Of a DNA stretch of 64,000 nucleotides, positions 1 through 12,617 are shown one piece after another. Below the pieces are notes generated by a model that was given only the letters and a program-made list of their open reading frames with translations, was not told the DNA's origin and did no database searches. The DNA comes from Lepturacanthus savala (Eukaryota > Chordata > Actinopteri > Scombriformes > Trichiuridae): assembly GCA_030544235.1 (NCBI GenBank), contig CM060470.1, positions 11,433,356-11,497,355 of the forward strand. The letters run 5' to 3'. The translations under genes and the position numbers were made by a program. The stretch's first letter is position 1. Every line of letters begins with the position of its first letter.

Positions 1-3000
1 CAAAGTTTACTTTCTTTAACAGCTTGCAACCTAGAACAGGAATTACAAAGGCTAAAGACTGTTTACTACACGTTTGGCGTGATTTTCGTACTGAACAATA
101 TCATGCATACTATAGATTTTATGTAGTTTACAACAGTGATATGTACATGTGTATTTGTATTTCTGTATACAGCATGTCTCACAGGCAATTCTATATTTAA
201 ATTTACTTTAAAATATATTCATTATCATTACCTTCAGCACAAAAGTCAACCGAGTGTATGATGCTTTTCCAGAATTACTTTGGGAATGCATGTACAAATG
301 TAATACACTGTTGAACTAATGTCAGTCATTATTGGGAAATGAGGCCCATGTAATTTGAAATGGCAATTTGATGGGTTAAGTCTAGGTATATATAGTTTGT
401 TTTGTCAATTGGGTAAACACAGGGAGAGATCTCCAAGGTTACGGGAACATGTTCATGGTTAACAAACCTAACAGTAACTTGCCAAGAGCCTGAGGGAAGA
501 TATATCCATGCTGACTGTGTATCAAGCCAATGACTCCCCCTGTGTTCAGGTTTAATTTTGGGATAGTCAAGGTTATAATTGGGGCCACGGACTGAGGGAG
601 CTAACAATTCCAGCCAAAGAAAGTGATTTATACATAGCCTGAGAGAAAACATTGTCTGTTGGGTCTATCTCTGCATAAAGTTAAATCTCAAATCTGCATA
701 AAGTGCATCTGTTTTGAATTGATCAGAATGCTCAGTTCTGTGATACAGAAAACAGACAACTCGTCCATCTTTGGAGACTTTTTATTTTGGTGCGTTTTCC
801 TGTTTTTGAGAACTCATAGCCATTCATGAAGCTAAACTAGACTGCTGTCTGCTGAAAATAATAGTTAATGTCTAACAAAAAACAAAGAAATAAATCTGGG
901 TACATGTTCATTCCTTGAGGTAGAAACAAATGATCACACAAGAACGATACTGGCTTATTATGATCGATACGATCATACGACGACGGCCAACTTGCTAGTT
1001 TCATCTTTCACCCAAAAATCTAGTGGGATGATCGTAATTGACATATCATGAGACTGCAAATTGGAGCATAGGCATAAATGATAATTAACATAACATTGGG
1101 AAATATTTCTTAAAAAATCTGTTATAATAATACGTTTCATATTGGTATATTCCTTGTGTAGGACCATCTAGACAACTAGCCTATCACAGAGGTGCTCTAC
1201 CCAAGTTCTTTTAACCCTATTATTAAGTAGTTAACCAATGCAGGTAAGTATATGGTAAAACACTGTTTTTGAACTATTACTTTTATACTTTTTTTAACCA
1301 ATGGTGTTGTTTGCGCTACTGTTTTTAAGGGTTTTTAATCCCTACTCTAAGTACATGAAATAATAATTTTTTCTTACCCTAGGTACCCTTTTTAAACTAT
1401 CTCTAAAGCACTCATAAAATCAAACCCAAATACTCTCTAAAAGGTCTACGTGAACACAAACACCAGTATTTATGATGCAAGATGAAAAAAGAATAACACT
1501 CAGTAATTATTAATTATTTACTTCAGTAAATATTAATCAACACATAATCACTAATATTCGAGTGGAAATCCTAGACTTATTTGTCACTTTAAATCTGTAA
1601 ACAAATCAATAAACTCCAGTGAACGCCTTCTCCGCTTGTTCCAATATTCAAATGTCTTTTTTTTTTTAAATGAACACTCAACTCTTGGGTTTCAAATGCA
1701 CAAACTCCAGATAGTTCACCTATAGCCGGCATTTGTAAATGTAAATTAAATGGATACTCTTTAACCAGCGGATTATTGCAGGCCTTAGACGTTCCTTGTG
1801 AGCGGGGGCAGCCTCAAACCAATATGGCTGCCTCAAAAAAACCCTACAACCAACTCACAGCAGGAATGGCGTTGTCGTCCGTCCTCCCTGGAAATGTCTG
1901 GCAGACACTCACCGCCGGTTGTGAACCACTAGGTAGCTAGTGCGAGCTATGCTAGCTTCTAGCTGCACTTGTCATGGAGCACTCATGGAGTCCCCGTCTT
2001 TTGACTCAAACACAATACTGAGACACAATACAATACAATGTCTCTTCCCCAATGTCTTTTCAGTCCATAGCTCCACTCCACCATGCAGCTCTTCTCTCTT
2101 CCTCGTAGCTCTCTAATTCCCTTTTCTTTTTCCCTCCGAATCAGGTTGACCTCTCCCCTGATCACCAATTGGATCTCCTCAGATAAGTAAAACTCAACAT
2201 AATTTAGGATTCAAGATTCAAAGCGTTTAGGGTCATGTTCACAGCGTAGAAACAGGTTTTTCTGGACACTTGCTGTCCACATGAATGCCAGATAAACACG
2301 AATAAAAACTAGTCATAAGGTATTAAAGTTAAAATAAAATAGAATTAAATAACACACAAGTAACACAGAATATAAACTATAAGTAGGTAGTATATATACA
2401 GATATTTACAAGTAATGTGCAAGGTGGAAGAGCAGTATGAACAGTGCAAAAAGTCAGGAATAAGATGCATTTTCTTCTGTCACAGCTATATGATGTAGTT
2501 AAGTACTTATTTTAATTTATAGTTGCATTTTTTCCAATTTATTTTAATTCATTTTTCACAAAACATTCAATATAGAACATACATAAACCAAACAAAACAA
2601 ATAAACCAAATTGATTGCTCTTTATTCAATTATTTATTTATATTTGCACAGTTAGATCTTATTTATTCCGTTATATTTTTAAGAGGCTTACACACTTGTC
2701 CACTTGACTCCTGCATTGATGCAAATGATGCGCTGTAATGTGTATATGCAAATATGTAGATAAATCATTGTGTGAACAGCCATTCTGACACATCTAGTTT
2801 GCTGAAGTGGTACTTCAAAAAATTGCCCAGTGTTGCCAGCTCTGGTTTGTACAATATTTAACAAAAAAAGAAAGTGCAACTAACTTTTGCAGTTGCTTGA
2901 ATGGTGGTTTAACCTGCTGCTTCGCTTCTCATTTGTTACATAAAAGGGAGTGCAATAATATTAAACAAAACAACCTCACGTTGAATGAACACTGGTTTCT

Positions 3001-3439
3001 TGTTTAACCCGCTTGCTTCGGTTTTCAAAAGTTAACCAAAAAAAAAAAAAAATCAAGAGAGATAAGAGGAGGGAAGCGAGATGACAGGAGAGAGGACAAG
3101 AGGACAAATGAGGAAAGGATATTAAGGAGATAATTGATCCCGCGATGGCTTTCGCCCTTGGTGAGTTTTGCTTTTTATTTCACATTAAAGGCATTCTGAT
3201 GCTGCCTTTGCTTAGTCTGCAAACTGCAGCTGAATTATCCAGGATGCCTTACCTTGCCCACAAAAATCTAAACATGTTCACACTCTGGACCTCAAACGCA
3301 GCTTAGAAAATCTATTACTCAGTCATTGTTCAAACAGGAAGTGGTACTGCTGGTGGGGCAAGCCCAATATGTTGCAGAATGGTAGTTTAATGTTACATTT
3401 GTTTGCTGTTAAAAATGCAAACAATACATCCACATATAG
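1..3439. other. Intergenic or intronic AT-rich DNA, no gene seen
   Basis: I see no supported coding region. All open frames are short and show no domain, and third codon positions are not biased. A slightly GC-richer patch at about 1780-1960 carries repeated GCTAGC-like words but no promoter signature I can defend. The segment 2240-3440 is AT-rich with low-complexity A/T words, and an A-run lies at about 3038-3052. It may belong to a decayed transposon whose right end is annotated next, but I could not find a matching left terminus. Confidence 0.5.
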
Positions 3440-3484
3440 TTTGTTGTGATGTCTTACTGTATATTAATATTTTAATATTTGCAT

Positions 3485-3541
3485 TGCAATCGATTTTAGA
3501 TCGATACAAGCTTCACTTGAAGAATCGTTACACCCCTAGTA
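3485..3541. mobile_element. Right terminus of a hAT-like element (candidate)
   Basis: The segment has paired ATCGAT words (about 3489-3504) and ends in GAATCGTTACACCCCTAGT. Read on the other strand this is the start, AGGGGTGTAACGATTC, that is common at the ends of teleost hAT-type repeats. No matching left terminus or 8-bp target duplication was found, so the element is truncated or very decayed. The class assignment rests on recalled repeat termini rather than on any transposase sequence. Confidence 0.35.
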
Positions 3542-5860
3542 CAGAAAATTAAATGGAACCTGAACTTGGATATGTAGACTCTGGGATCAAATCTCCCCAT
3601 CACAGTGGTTTAAAGACATTCATCAGTAGTATTAAAGGAAAAGAGCGAACTCCCTTATTTTTGTCATTTTATGTGAAGACTGCTACATTAATAATCAAGC
3701 TGCAATCAAACATTGTGGAAGAACGGTCAAGCATAGATTAAAAAGCGGCTGCATGCACAGCATACAGAAACAGGGTGTTCCAAGGATATAGTAGCTGAAG
3801 GTTAATTTTATACTTGATTGATTTGGCTCATTCCGACCACGTTGAGCCATTCTGTATCCTTTGAGACCGGGTGGACTCATCGTTTGTGAATTTACTTTAA
3901 TTCGATAGATAAAGTTTCCTTAAACCTTTGTCTCATGGAGTGCTGTGAAATGACCATATATCTTTGCAGAAGAGGAGCAGACGATAATGAAGAGAAAAGA
4001 AGCCGAGACACACTGCAACCGCAGCGGTCCTCATAACTGTTTAATGAAAAAGTCTAAATACAAGAAATTTGACCAGTCATGATTAGAAAGTAGGACGGTG
4101 GTGCAGCTCTGCAGTTCTGAAAACCGGTCAACTTCTCCATTAGAGGGGTGAGGCTGCCTGAATGAATTTTCATCTCAAACATTTCCATCATGAATGATGT
4201 ATTACTGATTTATTAAGCATTAATAAATAATTTCACAACCATCAATGAAGCCCTAAGTATATCTTATCACAAAGCGGTGCCCTTTGTTGAAGTCTTTGCC
4301 TCTCTGGCATCTACTTCCTCGCTGAGTAGGTAGAGCTTTCAAATTGAAATGAAAACATTTGGGAAATACCCAACGCTCTTGGAGCAACTCTCTGGACATG
4401 CTGCGGTTGTCATTTTTTTCAGGAAGAAAAAAAAATAATAAAAGCCCAATAAACACAATTCATCATTCAGCTGACACTTGCTGCACTTCAGTGACAGAGG
4501 ATCCTCTTTCAGTTGTGGTCAATGGTGCCCTCTCACTCCCACAGATCTTCCATTATTTATTCAAGGTAGCCCGTCGTGAGCAGTGGATATGCTGGCAGGG
4601 CTATCTTTCACTGAGGCAGCCTGATAAATAGACCTTATCCAGCGCTCAATCAGACACCAGGTGAGCTCCCACCCTACTGCACCCCTCTGCATTTTTCCAT
4701 GGGAGACCCCCTGAGTGTGCGCCATTTATCTTTTGCTGTCTCTAAATAATGATCAAACAGCATCTCACACAAAACCCACAACTTTAAGTTCTTCATATTT
4801 CTCCCTTCCTCCGCTAAGAAAACTATCACTAATTCATGTGTTGTAATGCGGTTGCAAATACTGCATGAAAAACTACAGGATGTAATGTTGTTTTGGAAGG
4901 GTATTTCTACAGCGCTGCAATAATCGGAGCTTCAGTTTTTAGGATTTAGTGACTGAACTGAGAAGATGATCGCACCGCTGTGCTCTCACGCAGACACACA
5001 CCAGAGTGCCATAAAGTGATACCATGTCAAGTGGTGAGGTTTGATAAAAGCAGAGACCAATTATTAATAAAGAATTCAGCCATTACAGGACTTAATTAAA
5101 GCCGTAAACATTTTCCGTCTTTTATGACAACGCACATCGATGAGGTTGACTTTATGACTCATACAGGGTCCGTTTTATGGGTATATGCCAATGGCTCTCG
5201 GCAAAGATAAATCATTTTTCAACACTGCGTGTTCAAATCCAGAGCAATAAGTCACAGAGGGACATTTTTCTGGTCTCATCAAGGCCATATTGTGTACCAG
5301 TGCTGTGCTCTCTGGCAATCTGCGGCACATATCACAACCGGTTATTACTCCTCTGTTCGATCACCAAGCATAACTAAGTGCAATACACAAGTACGGTCGT
5401 AATTCAAGGCCTACCACATAGTTAACGGACAAAATCAGAGTTTGGATCGATTCCTCGTCGTAAAAAACACAGGGTGAGGAAATATAAATATAGAACATTG
5501 ACGCTGGTATAGCAGATTGCTGATTGGGGATAAAAAGACTGGATGCACAGATTAAAGGATCGTTTGACCAAAAAAAAAAAAATTCACTTAGTGCTGTTTG
5601 AGAAAGTTGAGATTTCATCGTCCCATACAGATTCCTCAAAGATAAACTGGCTCAAGGAAGCTCAGGTCTTTTAGTATGAGACTGGAATGCAGATGTGTTT
5701 TTTGAATGAGAGTCATGATTTTCCTATCTTTGTTACACCTTTTTATAACCATTTTTCCCCCCCGGCAATATCTGTTGAAGCCTGACATACTCTCAGTCGT
5801 AATGGTCAGTCATAAGATAATTTCATCTAAGCACAATCAATCCTGCGAAACTGCATGATC
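3542..5860. other. Non-coding DNA with two conserved-element-like blocks
   Basis: No gene is seen. Two blocks have the texture of vertebrate conserved non-coding elements: mixed composition without simple repeats and with dense homeodomain-type words. They lie at about 4440-4640 and 5040-5170. The second contains ATTATTAATAAAG, CTTAATTAAAG, and TTTTATGAC/TTTATGAC words compatible with HOX or CDX binding. This is pattern recognition only, and conservation cannot be tested here. The rest is unremarkable AT-rich sequence with one A-run at 5571-5582. Confidence 0.3.
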
Positions 5861-5867
5861 TTCTTTG

Positions 5868-6016
5868 TGGTAGCAGAGAGTGGGTTCTCTCGGAAGGAAG
5901 GTCACCTTGGGGAGGGCGACCCTGCCCAGGTCACACACCCCAACCCCTACCTGAACAGCTGCAACTCGCATGTGTCCAGACATACTTTCTACATCAAGTT
6001 TGACTTTGATGATGGC
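5868..6016 (+). other. Coding-like stretch (possible exon or exon relic), product unknown
   Basis: In one plus-strand frame (open from 5855) about 45 codons between roughly 5873 and 6010 have mostly G or C in the third position, unlike the AT-rich surroundings. The peptide includes the words GDPAQVTHPNPYLNSC and HTFYIKFDFDDG. I do not recognise the family. A possible splice acceptor (GGTAGCAG) ends at 5876. Codon use becomes AT-rich after about 6014, with no good GT donor at that point. It could be a single exon, a retrocopy fragment or chance in a GC-richer patch. Confidence 0.25.
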
Positions 6017-6604
6017 CATCAAAAATATGCTGTTTCATTTGATTTTTATTATAGATGTAATTTATATTTAGTATCGAAAAATGTTAAGAAGCCTGTGCTC
6101 CTGGGCGCTATGTCCTGAGACAGCTCCCCCATTATATGGTCTTGAGCAGGACCATGATTGCCCACCCCTGGTCTTGAGACTGTTCTGTGTAGCCCACTCC
6201 CCACTATGGATTACACCACTTCTAAGCTTTCATCAGTGGCACCAACCCATCCTATCATCTCATATATGCTTTGGTTATGGAGAAGAATGGCTTCTATGCT
6301 CAATTTTAATCCTCCCTGCCACACGGCAGCCTCTATAATACTCACACCTAAGCTTTGGGGAAATCACCATTTCTCTGAAGATCATGGGTTAACAGGGGAA
6401 TTTTAGTCCTGTATGAGGGGAGTATTCTTAAGCCTTTGGGTCTCTCTCAACACCTTCCCCACTGCAAGCTTCCATTACACAAATAATGAAGATGTTTGGT
6501 AAAGGACATGAAGACTCTCTGTATTATTCCGTGTTCTTAAAATGCTCAGTCAAAGGTACAGCTGCCCTTAGATTAACCTCAATGAATCATTCACAGAGAG
6601 TCAA

Positions 6605-6680
6605 TGATAAGATAGGTTAAGATAAGATAGTCCTTTATTAGTCCCACAGTGGGGAAATTTCCATAATTACAGCAGCAAAG
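6605..6680. repeat. Common teleost retro-repeat tail (CTTTATTAGTCCCACAGTGGGG type)
   Basis: Short GATAAGATAG units are followed by TCCTTTATTAGTCCCACAG and GGGGAAATTT, then an ACAGCAGC word. This phrase recurs at the ends of many fish retroposon copies. The exact class cannot be decided from this short piece. It lies inside the L1-like remnant, just before the hAT MITE, and so belongs to a nested cluster. Confidence 0.5.
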
Positions 6681-6705
6681 TCTCCAGAGGAGAGATGGAA
6701 TGAAG

Positions 6706-6906
6706 TAGAGGGGTCTCCAACCCTGGTCCTAGAAAGCTGCTGTGGGTACAGGTTTTGTTCCAACCAAGCAGTTATATACCTGATTCTACTAATGAAGGTT
6801 CTTAGCAAGGGCTCTAGTGGTCTATTAGTATAATCAGGTGTGCAACTGCTTGGTTGGAACAAAAACCTGCATCCAACAGTGGCTCCCTGGAACTAGGGTT
6901 GGAATA
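6706..6906. mobile_element. Palindromic hAT-type MITE
   Basis: A roughly 200-bp near-palindrome. The left outer arm begins GGGGTCTCCAACCCTGGTCC and the right outer arm is its decayed complement ending AACTAGGGTTGGA. The inner arms are nearly perfect: 6749-6773 (CAGGTTTTGTTCCAACC...) pairs with 6844-6869 with one extra base. Terminal sequences of this kind are typical of very common teleost hAT MITEs. There is no coding capacity. A clear 8-bp target duplication is not visible. It sits within the L1-like remnant and therefore inserted after it. Confidence 0.65.
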
Positions 6907-7130
6907 GAATCTTACCCAACTAGAAAAAGATGTCCAGAGAACTCACAGAACCTAGACTGGTCCAATTCAAGACTCTGAATAGGGCCTATTGGACCCCCGA
7001 TCCAAGCTATAGAGAGTTAAGTTAATACAAATCCCAGAGTGCTAGAGATGCCACAATAAAGTGCCAACACTACCTCATAAAAAATACCTTTGTTCTAAAA
7101 TTCACCAAAGGGTGATGTGGCCTTTTCTCA

Positions 7131-10100
7131 AATGCTTTTAATTGGGGAAGATTACCGGGAGGTCTGTCACACAGACATTTAAATAGAGTGGAAAGTTTCC
7201 ATCTGAAATGGAAGCGTTTTCTTTCCAGTATTGGACGGCTAGACACAGGGACCTGTCTGTGATGGGCTCAAGGATTCACAGCATATATACTTTTCCTCTC
7301 TCCCGTGGTGTCAGGGGAGTGGCCTACATGCTACCTCAGCATTATGAACACTGCGTCCGACATCACTGGGTATGCAGTTTTACTTTTGCTGTCTGTGTTC
7401 TTGCCAATTGTTGGTTTATCCGTTATCTTATTTTTGGTTTGACCTCTTGCCTCATTGTACTTTTTTTTTTGCTATTTGCTACTCTATTTTGCTGACGAGA
7501 TTGTATGCAGTTGCAGCAAACAATGCGGATGTCTTCGTTCAGATATCTGCCACTTGTATACTTGAAATGTCTACAATCTGAAAATAAATTGTAAAATAAA
7601 AGGGTTAATCATAAGAATTGTGGTTTATGAAAAATGAATGTGTCTTTCTTTGTGACGGGCATGCTGGGGTCTTGTTGAAGCTAGCCTACTTCTATGTCAG
7701 CCACACAGGACATTTCATATTCATTTTATTGATTATTCCACGAGTTAAAGCCCTGCTGTCAACACTCCATGACAACACCAAGTTCCCCAAACACTCAAAC
7801 CTCCATACCAACTCTCAGGAGGAATCTGATAACAAATGAGGCAAATAACAACACAAACTCTCTGTCTGGAAGCAGGTAAAACAACCTGGTTTGAATTTAT
7901 ATCACAGAGAGCGAGCATAGGAGACGAAAAAAGAAGCTCTGTGTGTAACCGACTCTCTTGTTGGAGCCAGAAGAGGCTCCCAGCCTCGGCGTACACCGCA
8001 CTGGCTAATCTGCATCGGCCACAATTTATTATTCAATATTTGTTCATGTATGTCACATATTCTACAGATATACATTACAACTACAGTGAAATTTGTTATG
8101 TTGCTGGTATGATGTCAAGAAACACAGATGATATTCAACCTGGAATTTTCCCATTTGTCTGGAACATTGATATATTTCAGGACACCTGGACTGACACCAA
8201 ATGAAACCCTATTCTACAGAGGAGAAAATGTCCTAACCTGCATTGATGGTCATGTCAGTAAGATCATAGGGGCAAATTAAATGTGCCTGCCAGAGCTTTG
8301 AGAAAGACAGACTCAGAATATGATTTACTGTGATAGAACTTGTGAAAAATCTGTGAAAGAATTTCTCTTTTCTTTCTCTGTGGTCTTTGCTACTGTCTAA
8401 GATTAAATAGATGTAAACGCTTATATTAAGTTGTTACATTGTGTTCATATGGAGTTTGCCTTGCTGTAGTACTTATATTCCACAATGCAAATAAAATGTA
8501 TCTTAATTGATCTTAGTTTTGCTATTTTCTCCTTTATTGCTTGTTTACCTGTCATGTTTTATCTTTCATACATTGCTTCCGGGAATAAATTAAACATTTG
8601 CCAAATTAATTGAAATGCAGCCATCACAATAGAGAGAAGGCCATTTATCTTTGTGGTTCTCCAAGCACTGAAAAGTGACATTACAACAGTTTACTCACCA
8701 AATATTACCACCAGCTTTCCTATTAAAGATACGCGTAGGAAATGTAGGACACAAATTTGGAGGACATCTAGTTTAATGATTAGAACTGTCTTCTAGGATT
8801 TAATTTAACCTGTCAAGCATGCTATATTAATCAAACAGGGCTAATGTCAGAAGCAGTGGCTGCTATTGCTGGTTTGCTTAAAGCTAATCGCTTATGATTT
8901 TTCATCATCCATGAAGCCAGTGGCACAGTGACAGACATGACATTTTGGACTCACTAAACATTAGTAAGGCCATATCCTTGGATATCAGGAAGAAAAATGG
9001 CTAAATTCTTTGTTCAAGGTTACACTGAAAAAGCTTATGTAAGTGAGTTACCATGAGGCTGAAAACCTCGTGGCATTCTTGTGGGCTCAGGAGTAGTATC
9101 TAATTGTGAAACAAGGAATATTTGTTTGTATGAAAATAGAACAAAAAGTTTGAAAATTTGTGTTTGGTAGATTATTTCTCTGTTGTAAAAATGCTTCTTG
9201 GCAAGCAATTGTGTACCCTTGGAAAGGCTGTTTATTTCCCTTTTGAATCGAATGAGCAGCACAGCTGAGTATGTGGGTTGCGCTCATGAAGAAATTGCCA
9301 AATCTTCTCTGCCAACGCCAAAAGCTTATACTGTTGTTGCTATTGACTGTTTTTTTGAGCTCCTGGAAACCCCAGGTGCTGACAACCAGGTGCCTGACTG
9401 GCTGTACCTGTAACCATGGGCCCTGCTACACTGGTCAATTGATGTCTTCTCCAGAAATCTGCAATAAGGCCTATGCGATAGATCAACTTCAAGCTGGTGT
9501 TCCACAAAGTAAGTTGCGGCATCGTTTGGAGGAGCCCTAGTTCCATTTCCAAACCGAAGGCCAAGTTCCATGAAATGTCATGTCAGAGACAGACCCCAAG
9601 ACGACACATCCCACCCTTTCAGCACTTTGCAGCTGTAAAATAAGTTAAAAATACTAGCACAGTGCCTGTAGGAACTATGTATTCCTGTACAAAAGTGGAA
9701 GCTTAAGTAGATTTTACATGTTTGGCAGACTTATGATAAATGTCTTCCTTTGTACTTTTTCCTGTATACTGTAATGACCTGGGGATCTTACTGTTATATG
9801 TGTTTATGAATAAATGAGGCTAGGCTGAGATTCTGTTCTGTTAAGTGATAGCGCTGGGATTTCCTGAGGGTCTGTGAACACATCTTGGCATAAGACACTC
9901 CAGCTAGATTGTGTCTCCTCTGAATAAAGAAAAGATAGCAGCACTCATTTTTTTTCTTACGAAGTTTGTTGCTTTGGCATTGGTCTTCAGTAGCTTGGAC
10001 TAAAGTAGAAGCCAAACCGGCTAACAGCTTTAAATTGTAATGAAAGTGCTGGGAAGCAACATGAGGAGGAGCGTCAAGATATGGAGCTTTACACTGTAAC

Positions 10101-11559
10101 GAAGGTGCTGCAACAGGATAGTACTGTGATACGTAAGTCTATGGGATTTTAACTTTTAACGATAACAATGATGATGACGTTCTGAATATCAATCAAAAAA
10201 TTCCAAGGATGCACACCGTCGTACCATCCCCAAGCTATATCCAAAGGCTGAGGTTAATCTGATACACAGTGAAAGAGATACAGGAACACAAGCTACAGAT
10301 ACACAGACATTCCTTGCTTGGTAGAAAGATAAACTACAACTCTGGCCTTCAAACTGGCTCCGGTGCAAACCGACAGGTCGATTTGCACACTTGCCTATAT
10401 CCGTATTTATGTACAGTCTAGGAACACAATATGACAATGAATCACATTACATGAAATAGCACAAATTGGAATTTTATTGACAATGCAGTGTGGGGGTAAT
10501 ACTGAAGCAATAGCATTTGCAAAATCAATTGAAAAGTCTCGCTGGATTTTGTACAAGTGCAAAAGCATCATTTAAGGCATACGGTTTTGTATTTACAAAT
10601 CTGATTATATACACACACATAGAGACACAGTTTCACAACTCTCCACACGCACATGAAAGTAATATTGATGCAATAATTGCTACTACCTCTGAACATCCGC
10701 AACGTATAAAATATAGCGGCAGTGACACTCTCAGCTCTTCACGAGATATTTTCAGTCCTTATATCTTAAAAGGACGCTTGCGTGACTTTCTTTTTGGTGC
10801 CGTATTTACTCGCATGCAGTGCTTACTTGCACAATGAGTATCTACCAAGGGGATACAAGAAGTCACTTGGAATAAAAATGTGCAACCACCATTAATGCAT
10901 TCATATGCAGATTTATTAAAGATTCCCCTGAGCCCATTAAGAGCTCCTTATGAAGTCTCTGTTGGAGACGGCTCAAGGCAAGGCATGAGTGTCATTGTTG
11001 GAGAATGTAATATCTGGTGTGAATATGTGTGTGTATGTGTGTGACTGTGTGGGAGGAGAGAAGCCCAGATAGAAAAATCACGTTAAAGGGAGGCGAATGG
11101 AAGATATGACAAATGGTAGAGGCCAAATTTGTTCCCCCTCCACCCTGAGGCGAGTGTTACCTCAGTTAAGAGAAAGTCCAGATATACCCCTTCTTTCCCT
11201 GTGTGTCACACACCGTTCTTATTTGTCTCCCGTTGCTATATCTTTCTCACTCTCTTGCTCTCTCTCGCTCAAACACAGAAGCAGAAAACTGTTATTATTA
11301 GGAACGTATAGTTACACTGTAAAAAAAAAAAAGAAAAAAATAGCACTCCGGGGACAATCTCTTGGATTCAGCATCAACCTACTCATTTAGAGGTAAAATA
11401 GAACAGCAGTGATGAATGCAGTGAAATCACTAACTTAGTTTGTCTATATGAGACACGCATACATGTTTTTAGATGTCTGACGCATGGCGTTAATAAGAAG
11501 TAGAGGTTTGCGAACTGAAAACAAAACCCCAAAGTCGCTTTAACTGATGATTAGAGAGA
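7131..11559. other. Intergenic or intronic DNA, no gene seen
   Basis: No domain-bearing ORF. AATAAA-type words with flanking AT-rich sequence occur at about 8490 on the plus strand, and a TTTATTG word (a possible minus-strand poly(A) signal) at about 10470. Either could mark a 3' UTR, but no adjoining coding exon is recognisable. A TG-rich patch lies at 11020-11050 and an A-run at 11322-11339. The block 8820-8960 (ATTAATCAAACAGGGC, then GCTAATCGCTTATG) looks like a candidate regulatory element. Confidence 0.4.
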
Positions 11560-11909
11560 GTTCTTCGGGCCCGAGATGTTCCCAGGCCAGCCGAGAGATA
11601 TAGTCTCTCCGGCATGTCCTGGATCTTTACCCGGGGCCTCCTCCCGGTGGGACGTGCCTAGAACGCCTCACCAGGGAGGTGTTCATGGGGAGGAGGGCAT
11701 CCTAGCCAGATAATCAAGCGACCTCATCTGGATCCTCTCAAAGCGGAGGAGCCTCGGCTCTACTCCGAGCCCCTGTCGGGTGACCGAGCCTCTCATCCCG
11801 TCTCTAAGGAGGAACCCAGACCCTGCGGAGAAAACTCTTGATCCCTTGTGGCTATGATCTCGCTTTTCAGTCACTACGCACAGCTCAAGGCCATAGTTGA
11901 GGGTAGGAC
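11560..11909 (-). pseudogene. RTE-type LINE, 3' end of reverse-transcriptase ORF
   Basis: Reading the minus strand, the translation resembles the C-terminal portion of RTE-clade non-LTR retrotransposon proteins. It runs from an ELCVVTEK segment through SVTRQGLGVEPRLLRFERIQMR to GETISLGWPGN, with stops and frameshifts. GC content is far above the neighbourhood, as in young copies of this family. The homology stops abruptly at about 11909, so this is a 5'-truncated dead-on-arrival insertion. The RTE call is from recalled domain patterns and the subfamily (Rex3 or another) is not decided. Confidence 0.7.
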
Positions 11910-12537
11910 TGCTGACACTGCCTTTTCCAGCAGATTTATATAGGCTTCTCGTCTTAAAACTCAAATGTAAAACAGCCACATACCCACCCATAGCCACAAA
12001 CATCACCCAAAAATGCAACATGTTCCCAGATTTAAGATTCTCGAAGGTGCAAATTAGCTGTGATGCTTTGTTTTCTTATCACGTTAAAAATATCTCATAA
12101 TTGATTTTGGACTGTTAAAGAGTCCTGTTAAAATGGCTGTACCTGCAAATATGAAGCACATTATAGGCTTATGTTAACATTGTGAGCATTAAAGCTTTAA
12201 AACTATAGCTAGAATTGGTGATTATAAATACTTTAAATACAATCTACCTTCATAATATCAGATGTTGCCAAATAGACATATTCTCATATATGGTGGCATG
12301 CTTTAGGAACTAATAGCTTAACATGTGCTTCAATGAGTTTTGTCAATGTCATAAAACTACAACAAATGTGTAATAAAGCTTAATACACAAAATTTCCCAG
12401 ATATAATATGTAATTATAATTGGAGTGTGGACGAGAACAGATTAACAAAGGCCTTGATTCTATCAATGCAACTTTTCTCAGTTGAAAATGGCAGGTGCTA
12501 TTTTGAATCTATCTGCTGGGTCTTGTGCATATTACCT

Positions 12538-12538
<1 letters not shown>
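11910..12538. other. AT-rich unique DNA, no gene seen
   Basis: Very AT-rich, with many short ORFs below any meaningful length. No repeat family, regulatory cluster or coding bias is evident. It separates the RTE-type LINE tail from the long GT microsatellite. Confidence 0.5.
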
Positions 12539-12616
<78 letters not shown>

Positions 12617-12617
12617 A
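12539..12617. repeat. (GT)34 microsatellite followed by (GA)5
   Basis: An uninterrupted GT dinucleotide tract from 12539 to about 12607 passes into GAGAGAGAGA. Its length and purity suggest a currently variable locus. Cys-Val repeats predicted across it in open frames are an artefact of the repeat. Confidence 0.97.

Larger units (their letters stand above)
6120..7130 (+). pseudogene. L1-like LINE ORF2 C-terminal remnant, interrupted
   Basis: Frame-shifted plus-strand translations follow the order expected for the region after the reverse transcriptase of L1-type ORF2. One block runs from about 6160 to 6500 and includes THPIISYMLWLWRR. A later block at 6955-6999 reads LVQFKTLNRAYWTP, which resembles the conserved C-terminal part of fish L1 ORF2. 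Between the two blocks lie other repeat pieces (6605-6680 and 6706-6906). The frame has several stops and shifts, so the copy is dead. Family assignment is from recalled patterns and the fine boundaries are uncertain. Confidence 0.5.
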
